From positions 1 through 27,207 of IMG/VR virus record IMGVR_UViG_3300025168_000532: DNA of 27,207 nt, one strand, 5' to 3'. The stretch comes from a virus. The position numbers were made by a program, and so were the translations under genes. Below, piece after piece: positions 21,036 through 27,207 of this stretch (the stretch's first letter is position 1; each line of letters begins with the position of its first letter). The notes beneath the pieces were generated by a model. The model was not told the origin of the DNA. It saw only the letters and a list, made by a program, of their open reading frames with translations, and searched no databases.

Positions 21036-22799
21036 ATGGATACAATAGCAATAGATTTTGAAAGTTATTATGATAAGGAATGCTCTATACGCACCCTTGG
21101 TTTATTAGGATACTTTAGCCACCCTGAATTTGATGCATATAGAGTTAGTGCAGTAGGGGATGATGGAACAAATTTTGTAGGATGCCCCAAAGAAGATTGT
21201 GACTGGGGTGTTATAGAAGGTAATCGTGTACTATCACACAACGCACAATTCGACGAAACGCTTTACCTATACGGAGTGGATCAAGGTTGGTGGAAAAAGT
21301 TTGAGTACGCTGAGTGGGTATGTACAGCAGACCTAGCAGCTTACTGTGGGTTACCAAGATCACTGAAAGGAGCCACAATCACTCTTTATAATTTAGAGGT
21401 AGATAAGTCTACTAGAGACAACATGTCGGGTAAACGATGGGAGGACATGACAAAAGAATTTCAAGATGAAGTAGATGAGTACGCATTAAAAGACTCTGAG
21501 CTTTGTTTAAAACTATGGTTAGACTTAGAAGATAAATGGCCACAACGAGAGCGAGACATTAGCCTTGCTAATAGAAGATGCGTCCAAAGAGGGATACCCA
21601 TTGATATTAAATTGTTAAAACAATCCCTGATAACAATCAACGAACAGTTATTTAAAGCGGAAACCGCTATACCTTGGATTGACGATAAACCTATTCTATC
21701 TAGAAAAGCTTTTAACGAAGAGTGTACGAAAGAGGGTCTGGTACCCCCTGCGAGCCTAGCTCTCACAGATGAAGACGCTAACAAGTGGATAAAAGAACAT
21801 GAGGGTAAGTATGAGTGGATCTCTGCTGTGCGTAATTACAGAAGAATAAACTCCCTCAAAAGAAAGTTAGAGTCTTTTGAGTATGCCACTATGGGGGATC
21901 AAAGATACTACGGAGGTATACTGTATCACGGAGCCCATACAGGTAGATTTAGTGGGAGCGGTGGTAACCTAAACTTACAGAACCTACCTAGAGGTGAAAT
22001 GTTTGGAGTTAATTTACGGAGTTTAATATCTCCAAAGAAGGGTAAGAAGTTAGTTGTTGTTGACCTATCTCAAATTGAAGTCAGGACACTTTGTTGGTTA
22101 GCGGAAGACCAAGTATCCCTAGAAGAAATTAAACAGAGTGCTGACATATACGAAGCGTTTGCAATCCGTTTTGATAAGTGGGACAAATCAAAAGGGGTAC
22201 TAAAAGATGAAGACCCCTCACTAAGACATTTAGTTAAGACTATGGTTCTCGGATGTGGTTATTCTGTATCAGCAAAGAAATTTGCTTTGATATCTAACAT
22301 GGATGAGGAAGAAGCTGTCAAGGCCGTACATTTATATAGGACAAAAATGAAACGTGTTGTGTCCCTTTGGAACAAACTCCAACGCCAGTTGCACGTAGCC
22401 TATTCATTAGGTACTGATTTTGTTGTAGACTTACCGTCAGGTCGTTCGTTGAACTATGGTGTGATACAAAATCAACTTCAATTTGGTAGGAGAAACTACA
22501 TGGCTATGATCGCTAAAGGCATTAAGAAAATACCTGTAAAGTTATACGGAGGACTTTTATCAGAAAATGCATCACAAGCACTTGCAAGAGATATATTTTC
22601 AGATATACTCATCCGCCTCGAAAAACGAGGTCTGGGAATTATTTTTCACGTCCACGACGAAGTAGTTGTCGAGGTGGACGAAAACGAAGCAGAAGGAACG
22701 CTTGAGTTAATTATTCAAGAAATGAGAACACCTCCAGAATGGATACCTGATATTCCCCTAGATGCAGAAGGTAAAATTTTGGATAAATATGAAAAGTAA
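21036..22799 (+). CDS. DNA polymerase family A with 3'-5' exonuclease, 587 aa
   Basis: Replicative phage DNA polymerase of the Pol I/T7 type. The proofreading domain shows Exo I D7 and E9 (AIDFES), Exo II HNAQFD (68-73) and Exo III Y149-x3-D153. The polymerase domain shows TGRFS (302-306), motif A VVDLSQIEVR with D343, motif B with R397, K401 and Y409, and motif C HVHDEV with H540-D541-E542. At 587 residues it is compact, without a 5' nuclease domain. In motif B the position equal to E. coli Phe762 is Leu405; in viral PolA proteins Leu there has been linked with slower synthesis and temperate life style. The gene is preceded by the structured leader region and followed two bases later by the primase-helicase. 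Confidence 0.98.
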   Translation: MDTIAIDFESYYDKECSIRTLGLLGYFSHPEFDAYRVSAVGDDGTNFVGCPKEDCDWGVIEGNRVLSHNAQFDETLYLYGVDQGWWKKFEYAEWVCTADLAAYCGLPRSLKGATITLYNLEVDKSTRDNMSGKRWEDMTKEFQDEVDEYALKDSELCLKLWLDLEDKWPQRERDISLANRRCVQRGIPIDIKLLKQSLITINEQLFKAETAIPWIDDKPILSRKAFNEECTKEGLVPPASLALTDEDANKWIKEHEGKYEWISAVRNYRRINSLKRKLESFEYATMGDQRYYGGILYHGAHTGRFSGSGGNLNLQNLPRGEMFGVNLRSLISPKKGKKLVVVDLSQIEVRTLCWLAEDQVSLEEIKQSADIYEAFAIRFDKWDKSKGVLKDEDPSLRHLVKTMVLGCGYSVSAKKFALISNMDEEEAVKAVHLYRTKMKRVVSLWNKLQRQLHVAYSLGTDFVVDLPSGRSLNYGVIQNQLQFGRRNYMAMIAKGIKKIPVKLYGGLLSENASQALARDIFSDILIRLEKRGLGIIFHVHDEVVVEVDENEAEGTLELIIQEMRTPPEWIPDIPLDAEGKILDKYEK

Positions 22800-22801
22800 A
22801 A

Positions 22802-24988
22802 ATGCATTACAAATACCTAAAAAACCTATCCGAACATAAAACATACGCAGTCAAAGCCCTCACAGAAATTACAAAAGCTCCAAAAAAGTTTACAGACAAA
22901 ATACAAAGGCGAACGTGGTCTAATCACCCAGATACAGATTACGCTTTCTATTCAATGTTCGAGGGGAATGTAGGGTCTACACGTATATCAAAAAGGGGCG
23001 AGAATAAAGTTTGTGCTATGTGGGGCTTCGTTGTCGAATACGATAACATAACTCCTGATTGGGACACGTTAGTAGATGAACTATTAACCAAGTGTGGTCC
23101 GTACCCACCTACAGTGATAACAAGAACACCGTCAGGAGGAGTCCGTTTAATATGGGAGTTCGAGGATAAACTGCTCATAGATGACAGGATGTTTAAGAAT
23201 TTTATTAATAGGTTAGCCGATAGACTTAAAGTAAGGAGGTTATTTGCAGGGTTTGATGAGTCTTGTTTATTACCACACCAGTATTTTTACTTAGGTGAAA
23301 TAATACACACTACAAACAAAAGGATACCTGAAGAGCTCTACGTTAAATTATTAATTAAAACAGGTATTGAAAACCCCCCACAAGCTCCATCATCATTAAG
23401 TATCCCATTAGATGCTGTTGAAACGGAAGTACGTGAAAATACTAAGTATAATAGTAGGTGGCCTTATCCATTTGAAGTAGGTGTAAGGGGACCATTATTT
23501 TGGATTGATGACGGTATTGAAAGAGAAGGGTGTCAGATAACACAAGATGGTATGATCTGCTACTCAGATAGAGCAGGTAAGGGTTTCTTAACGTGGAAGG
23601 AAATATTCGGAGAAAAGTTTGTTGAAGACTACGAAAATAAAAAATTAGATTATCTCATAGAGCGGTACTGGTTTACAGGAAAAACTTTTTATACAAAAAT
23701 AAATGATCGTGTTTGTATGATAGATAAAGACCAACTCAAATTAGAACTAAGGCAAGCAGGGTTTAACAAAAGAGCAAGTGCAGGAAAGCCGTTAAGTGAG
23801 CTAGAGAACGCTGTATTAATAATACAACGTGATAGTCGAATTGACGAAGTAGCCCCTATTATATTTGATGAAGCTACAGTAGTTCAATCGGGACCAAATA
23901 AGATTTTAAATACCAGTACCTTAAAAGCAATACAACCTGCGGGGGATAGTGATAAGAAAAAGTGGCCTTTTATTGATAAATGGTTAAAGCAGTTTTTTAA
24001 AGATGAGCAGTCTTTAAACTATTTCTATGCGTGGTTACAAAGAATATATTCGGCTGTTCTATATAAAGAATCAAAACAAGGACACGCTTTATTATTAGTG
24101 GGGCCAACAAACAAAGGGAAATCTTTGTTATCTAATAAGCTTATAGGGGGTTTACTCGGTGGCTTTGCAGATGCCTCTGATTATTTAAGTGGTGACAGTA
24201 AGTTCAATAAAGAATTAGGTCAGGTAGCTGCTTGGGTTATCGATGATACAACCTCTGCTGCTTCTTTTGCAGAACAAAGAAGAGCTACTGAACTCATTAA
24301 GAAAGCGACGGCTAACCCAAGGATAGAGTACCAAGCTAAATTTGAAAACTCTATAACAATCAGTTGGGCGGGGAGAGTTATCATGTCTTTAAATATGGAC
24401 GCAACAAGCTTATCAGTTATACCTGCATTAGACTCAAGTAACAGGGATAAGATAATTGCCCTGCGTATATCAGATGATGCTTCTAGCGATTTTTCTAAAC
24501 TACTCAATGTAGTAGAAGCTAGTAATACGGCCATAGAAAGTACAATGGAAGAAGAATTACCACACTTTGCTCAGTGGTTACTAGAATACGTAATACCGAA
24601 AGACATAAAAGGGGACTCAAGGTTCGGTATTAAATCCCACATAGATCCTGAAATAGATGCTGCTGCATTTGCTAACTCAAATAGATCTGTGTTGATAGAG
24701 GCTATAGAATTTTTTGCCGAAACATTAAAAGAGTATGGATATGATAAGCCCGTATGGAAAGGGACTGTCGTTAAATTAATGGCTAAAATACAAGACCTAA
24801 ACGGAAACAAGCCTTTGAATAACCTAACAAGTAATATGGGTTGGATGATTCGTGGTATGCAATCACTGGAAGAAGCTAGTAAAGTTGACAAAGATATACG
24901 ACCTATAACTTCTGTTTATAAAAACAACCTTAGAATTTACTCTATTGATTTAGATTCAAAATGGGATATAAGTACTTCTGATGACTAG
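22802..24988 (+). CDS. Primase-SF3 helicase fusion, 728 aa
   Basis: Bifunctional replication protein of the D5/VapE-like phage type. The N-terminal ~190 residues fit an archaeo-eukaryotic-type primase: acidic pair E79-x-D81 (FVVEYD), SGG at 111-113 followed by a strand (VRLIWEF), and D152 in FAGFDESCL. Residues about 215-370 are a linker. The C-terminal half is a superfamily 3 helicase: Walker A GPTNKGKS (434-441), Walker B AAWVIDD ending at D481/D482, and motif C SLN (529-531), plus a helical tail. The usual second His of primase motif II is not evident (SGGVR instead of a His-containing strand), so the priming activity is less certain than the helicase. The ATG at 22802 is two bases after the polymerase stop. 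Confidence 0.9.
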   Translation: MHYKYLKNLSEHKTYAVKALTEITKAPKKFTDKIQRRTWSNHPDTDYAFYSMFEGNVGSTRISKRGENKVCAMWGFVVEYDNITPDWDTLVDELLTKCGPYPPTVITRTPSGGVRLIWEFEDKLLIDDRMFKNFINRLADRLKVRRLFAGFDESCLLPHQYFYLGEIIHTTNKRIPEELYVKLLIKTGIENPPQAPSSLSIPLDAVETEVRENTKYNSRWPYPFEVGVRGPLFWIDDGIEREGCQITQDGMICYSDRAGKGFLTWKEIFGEKFVEDYENKKLDYLIERYWFTGKTFYTKINDRVCMIDKDQLKLELRQAGFNKRASAGKPLSELENAVLIIQRDSRIDEVAPIIFDEATVVQSGPNKILNTSTLKAIQPAGDSDKKKWPFIDKWLKQFFKDEQSLNYFYAWLQRIYSAVLYKESKQGHALLLVGPTNKGKSLLSNKLIGGLLGGFADASDYLSGDSKFNKELGQVAAWVIDDTTSAASFAEQRRATELIKKATANPRIEYQAKFENSITISWAGRVIMSLNMDATSLSVIPALDSSNRDKIIALRISDDASSDFSKLLNVVEASNTAIESTMEEELPHFAQWLLEYVIPKDIKGDSRFGIKSHIDPEIDAAAFANSNRSVLIEAIEFFAETLKEYGYDKPVWKGTVVKLMAKIQDLNGNKPLNNLTSNMGWMIRGMQSLEEASKVDKDIRPITSVYKNNLRIYSIDLDSKWDISTSDD

Positions 24989-25247
24989 AGAAGAAATTAA
25001 TGAGTTCTGTGAGGTCAACGCACCTGACGAAGACATAATAGTTCCTGATGACTTTGATGAAGCTTTTATCGGGCTCGCACTAGAAGAAGATCCTACAAGG
25101 GCTGTGTACTCAATAGAAAGATGTATTAATATACTTACTAAAGAAATGAAACCAGATGAAGCGGAAGAATACTTTTGGTTTAATGTAGCAGGATCAATAG
25201 GAAAAGGTTACCCAATATTTATTGCTACCCCTGAAGAAACTTATTGA
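24981..25247 (+). CDS. Small phage protein, paralog of the 16304-16564 product, 88 aa
   Basis: Same unknown family as the protein at 16304-16564. An acidic N terminus (MTREEINEFCEVNAPDED) leads into DDFDEAFIGLA, then AVYSIERCINIL, a helix with EAEEYFWFNVAG, and the GKGYPIFI ending. This copy is closer to the form I know from other phages, where a Tyr-containing central segment and an Asn at the end of the last helix are usual. It overlaps the primase-helicase by eight bases and is the last gene of the plus-strand block, converging with the nuclease gene on the other strand (seven-base overlap). Function unknown. Confidence 0.8.
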   Translation: MTREEINEFCEVNAPDEDIIVPDDFDEAFIGLALEEDPTRAVYSIERCINILTKEMKPDEAEEYFWFNVAGSIGKGYPIFIATPEETY

Positions 25248-25771
25248 AATAAGGTAGCAGACTGCAACTCCTCTATATCAATATGTAGCCCTGACGTTTT
25301 ATAAACAAACCCATCAGTATCTTTTTCACCTCGCTTTTTATAAGTAGCTTTCTTTAAAAGTTTTGTTGTAGGTAACCAACCAACAATCCAAACAATCATA
25401 AAATCTTTACGTACTCGTGTAAAAAAGTAAACGTCATTGTCAGGCATAAATTGTTTCTTACAATTAACTGAAGCGGAGTAATGGGGCTTTGGGGGAGTAG
25501 CACAAGATTTAGATTTAACTTCTATCTTACGTTTCTTATACTCTAAGTCGTGAGTGAACACTGAGTCGCCAACATACTTACTCCTTTTTAAATATTTATG
25601 TACCGCTATCTCACCTAAGTAACCTGCCATGCGCCCTACGCCTTGAGTAAATGAATTGGGAAGCACTCCCAATTCGCATGATCGTTTATGAGCAACAACT
25701 AAATCATCACTGGTAGGAGTGTATACAACGAAGTTATCTTTAACTTCAAAACCTTTTCTTTTATTAGACAA
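25241..25771 (-). CDS. PD-(D/E)XK-type putative endonuclease, 176 aa
   Basis: A restriction-endonuclease-like nuclease fold is suggested by E54 in GYLGEIAVHKYL, D75 in VFTHDLEY and E84-V-K86 in KIEVKSKSC, the usual E...D...ExK set, followed by a strand (NDVYFFTRV, about 112-120). Substrate unknown; phage enzymes of this kind may degrade host DNA, resolve junctions or nick. TTG 25771 is the furthest upstream usual start after the previous stop at 25779, but it lacks a ribosome binding site and a shorter product is possible. It is the last gene of the amidase-containing minus-strand unit, an unusual location for a DNA-metabolism enzyme. A perfect 9-bp hairpin lies in its 5' third. Confidence 0.72.
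   Translation of the reverse strand: MSNKRKGFEVKDNFVVYTPTSDDLVVAHKRSCELGVLPNSFTQGVGRMAGYLGEIAVHKYLKRSKYVGDSVFTHDLEYKKRKIEVKSKSCATPPKPHYSASVNCKKQFMPDNDVYFFTRVRKDFMIVWIVGWLPTTKLLKKATYKKRGEKDTDGFVYKTSGLHIDIEELQSATLFQ
25653..25675 (-). repeat. Perfect 9-bp hairpin inside the nuclease gene
   Basis: GAATTGGGA (25653-25661) and TCCCAATTC (25667-25675) are exact inverted copies separated by five bases, so the mRNA can form a compact hairpin. It lies within codons about 33-40 of the nuclease frame, near potential TTG and GTG codons in the same frame. It may influence translation or be coincidental. Confidence 0.85.
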
Positions 25772-25778
25772 AATTATT

Positions 25779-26072
25779 TTATTTTTTAAGGAAGGTATTC
25801 CACGCTGGGAAGAATATTTCTTCCATACAACGTACTACGGCTTCCTGTTCATAATTATCAGAAAACCCTACTCCTGATATTAGTAAAGCCGCTTCCATCA
25901 TTTCATGCCTTAGCGTTATAACTAAGTTTTTATCCGACTGATCAGGATTTAGTTGTATGATTTTATCATCATGAAAGTACTGCCCAAAAGTATACCCATC
26001 ATAGTCATTAAAACTTTGTAGTTTTACTTTAACTTTCTGACCTCCAATAGTAATTGATTTAGGAAGATCCAC
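25779..26072 (-). CDS. Small zincin-like protein with HEMME motif, 97 aa
   Basis: The open frame reaches 26300, but I place the start at GTG 26072, one base after the amidase stop, preceded by AAAGGTGG as ribosome binding site. This yields a 97-residue protein starting MDLPKSITIGGQKVKV. It resembles the small phage metallopeptidase-like family in which a two-strand start (PKxIxIGGxxxKV) is followed by short strands and a helix bearing HExxH. Here the helix is LRHEMMEA (H56, E57, E60): the second His is replaced by Glu, and acidic residues E75/E77 and E84/E85 follow, possibly supplying ligands. So metal binding or activity may be altered or lost. The coupling to the amidase suggests a shared late function. 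Confidence 0.65.
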   Translation of the reverse strand: MDLPKSITIGGQKVKVKLQSFNDYDGYTFGQYFHDDKIIQLNPDQSDKNLVITLRHEMMEAALLISGVGFSDNYEQEAVVRCMEEIFFPAWNTFLKK

Positions 26073-26073
26073 T

Positions 26074-26628
26074 TTACCACCTTTCTGAAAGCTCTGTGTA
26101 TAAGGATATCCCACCAGCAATAGCGGAGGCCATACTTTTCTTATTCTTAGTAGCCAATTCCCAATCTTCTTTATTAGTCCCAAAAAATGGTTCTGTAATA
26201 CATGCTGGCATAGAAGTAGCCCGTAAGAAGTAAGCCCCTCTACTACCCTTTTTACGCCCTTTAATGCCTCTGCTAGTAAACTGAGGGAAAGAGTCCTCAA
26301 ATGAATCTCTTAGAGTACGAGCAAGTAAGCGTCCTTTCTCAGAGGTATGCCAATGAAGCCACTCATGTCCCGTTGCTTTTGGGGTAGCAGCATTAAAATG
26401 TAATTCAATAGCCGTATCTACACTATCCTCATCGAGCTTTCTAGCTAACCATCGCATAGCCGTAACGTAGCTACCACCATGATAAGAGGTATAGATCTTA
26501 TACGGTTGCTGTAATTCCTTGCCAATCATCTCAGCAAGTTCGGAATTATAATCCCATTCAGTTATACCTGAAACAGAAGCTGCTCCTGAATCATTTGGTC
26601 GAGAGTGTCCTACGCAGATTGCTATCAT
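26074..26628 (-). CDS. N-acetylmuramoyl-L-alanine amidase (Amidase_3 type), 184 aa
   Basis: Zinc amidase that cleaves the lactyl-amide bond between peptidoglycan glycan and stem peptide; in a phage this is the endolysin or a virion wall-degrading enzyme. The family signature is complete: H8 in CVGHSRPNDSGA, E24 in ITEWDYN, H77 in IELHFNA and the catalytic E146 in CITEPFF. The length of 184 residues equals a bare catalytic domain with no wall-binding domain and no signal peptide, so release would need a holin, which I did not find in the window. The ATG at 26628 overlaps the stop of the upstream gene (ATGA), and the next gene starts one base after the stop. Endolysin is the likeliest role. Confidence 0.92.
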   Translation of the reverse strand: MIAICVGHSRPNDSGAASVSGITEWDYNSELAEMIGKELQQPYKIYTSYHGGSYVTAMRWLARKLDEDSVDTAIELHFNAATPKATGHEWLHWHTSEKGRLLARTLRDSFEDSFPQFTSRGIKGRKKGSRGAYFLRATSMPACITEPFFGTNKEDWELATKNKKSMASAIAGGISLYTELSERW

Positions 26629-27029
26629 TTTTTATTGGGTTGTGAATAATAATATCCATCTTTTCTCTTAACTATTTCATTACCTAGTTTTGCTTCCCTT
26701 TGAAAAGTTTCTGAAATTGTAGGGTGTTTTATTCCCTTTAATAATCTACCTGTTTCAGGGTGAAAACTACCCTTGTGGAGAAGCCAATCATTTTTTTCAG
26801 GATGCCACACCCACCCCGCAAAATCTCCTTTGTTAGCTACCTCTTCAAATGCAGGTTTACTAGCTCCGTAAACAGGGGTTCGTGGCTTCCATGAAGGTTT
26901 ATCTATTGAAGAAGGATTACTAGAAATTATTTGATCTGCAATAACATTGTCATACCCACTACCATTTGGATCAAAAGGGCCCACCCCTTTCTCAACTGCG
27001 GTTAAAAATGTATCTTCTTTGTCTGCCAC
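26625..27029 (-). CDS. Unknown phage protein, 134 aa
   Basis: Function not recognised. The chain begins MADKEDTFLTAVEKGVGPFD (GTG start 27029, sharing one base with the TAG of the upstream gene). Visible elements are GVGPFDPNGSGYDNVIADQI near the N terminus, an aromatic segment WVWHPEKNDWLLHKGSFHPE and a C-terminal block LLKGIKHPT followed by GNEIVKRKDGYYYS. I recall similar LLKG-x-HPT blocks with trailing GN-I in structural or tail-linked phage proteins, but cannot attach a name. It is soluble and has no membrane segment. It is coupled to the amidase by an ATGA overlap, so a late, virion or lysis-linked role is reasonable. Confidence 0.72.
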   Translation of the reverse strand: MADKEDTFLTAVEKGVGPFDPNGSGYDNVIADQIISSNPSSIDKPSWKPRTPVYGASKPAFEEVANKGDFAGWVWHPEKNDWLLHKGSFHPETGRLLKGIKHPTISETFQREAKLGNEIVKRKDGYYYSQPNKK

Positions 27030-27207
27030 TATTTATTATTGTTACCAATAATTATAGCACGTCTGTAGGAAAAATCACTGTGGAACTTCTGCCCTCTACC
27101 CATGAGATTGCCTTCTTTAAAGGGGTAATCGTACCCTTGAATTAGGGTAACGGTAGGTGGATCATATATTGCGCTTTCGTTCAACGCTGAGTCGCCCACT
27201 AAGTCGT
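27029..27207 (-). CDS. 3' end of an unknown gene entering from the right edge
   Basis: Reading leftward from the window edge there is one frame open for 59 codons to a TAG at 27029-27031, which shares a base with the GTG of the next gene. The visible C terminus includes GDSALNESAIYDPPTVT, GYDYPFKEGNLMGRG and ends RRAIIIGNNNK. The mixed, Tyr/Pro-containing composition suits a structural protein, but there is no recognisable motif in so short a piece. The tight stop-start contact with the next gene supports it as the preceding member of the same operon. Confidence 0.6.
   Translation of the reverse strand, partial: DLVGDSALNESAIYDPPTVTLIQGYDYPFKEGNLMGRGQKFHSDFSYRRAIIIGNNNK

Noticed and set aside
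22649-22680. Inverted repeat CGTCCAC/GTGGACG in the polymerase motif C region
   Set aside because: It encodes conserved His-Asp-Glu and acidic residues, so protein constraint explains it; the loop is long and a bulge breaks the stem.
26073-26300. 76-codon upstream extension of the zincin-like frame, Leu-rich and possibly holin-like, lying inside the amidase gene
   Set aside because: It starts at a TTG without a ribosome binding site, overlaps the well-supported amidase, has no clear paired membrane helices, and a GTG with a good ribosome binding site exists at 26072.

Overview
The window is a gene-dense, AT-rich piece of a tailed double-stranded DNA phage genome, free or integrated. The evidence is a terminase large subunit with its complete ATPase and nuclease motif set, a divergently placed HTH protein that fits a small terminase subunit, a compact replisome (SNF2-type helicase, RuvC-like resolvase, RecB/Cas4-like nuclease, family A DNA polymerase, primase-SF3 helicase fusion), a cell-wall amidase, and a single 3,276-residue virion-type protein. 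No chromosomal bacterial gene, integrase, rRNA, recognisable tRNA, IS element or CRISPR array was seen. A giant protein following the terminase and two low-complexity proteins recalls the internal (ejection) proteins of short-tailed phages, so a podovirus-like phage is my best inference. The host cannot be named.

Layout. (1) 1-373, plus strand: two small unknown genes, the first possibly running in from beyond the left edge. (2) 370-15650, minus strand: the late block, read from right to left as terminase large subunit, a 764-aa repeat-bearing protein, a 435-aa protein and the 3,276-aa giant protein. (3) 15651-15693: a 43-bp AT-rich divergent spacer, the only place from which both blocks can start. 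(4) 15694-25247, plus strand: putative small terminase subunit, two small proteins, RuvC-like resolvase, SNF2-like helicase, a small acidic protein, DUF2800/RecB-like nuclease, a probable single-strand-binding-type protein, a coiled-coil peptide, then a structured leader region, DNA polymerase A, primase-helicase and a small protein paralogous to one at the start of the block. (5) 25241-27207, minus strand, convergent with block 4: the end of an unknown gene entering from the right edge, a 134-aa unknown, N-acetylmuramoyl-L-alanine amidase, a small zincin-like protein and a PD-(D/E)XK nuclease.

How it fits together. Block 4 is a near-complete replication and recombination set: helicase and primase-helicase open and prime DNA, the polymerase copies it, the 218-aa protein probably covers single strands, the RecB-like nuclease processes ends and the RuvC-like enzyme resolves branches before packaging. 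Blocks 2 and 5 carry packaging, injection and lysis functions. Most neighbours overlap by a few bases or are separated by a few bases, which indicates translational coupling. The longest stretch without a long gene is 107 bp (20929-21035), and it is not empty: two strong hairpins and an 18-codon leader ORF with an excellent ribosome binding site lie directly before the DNA polymerase start. This is the most interesting regulatory candidate in the window. No gap exceeds 300 bases.
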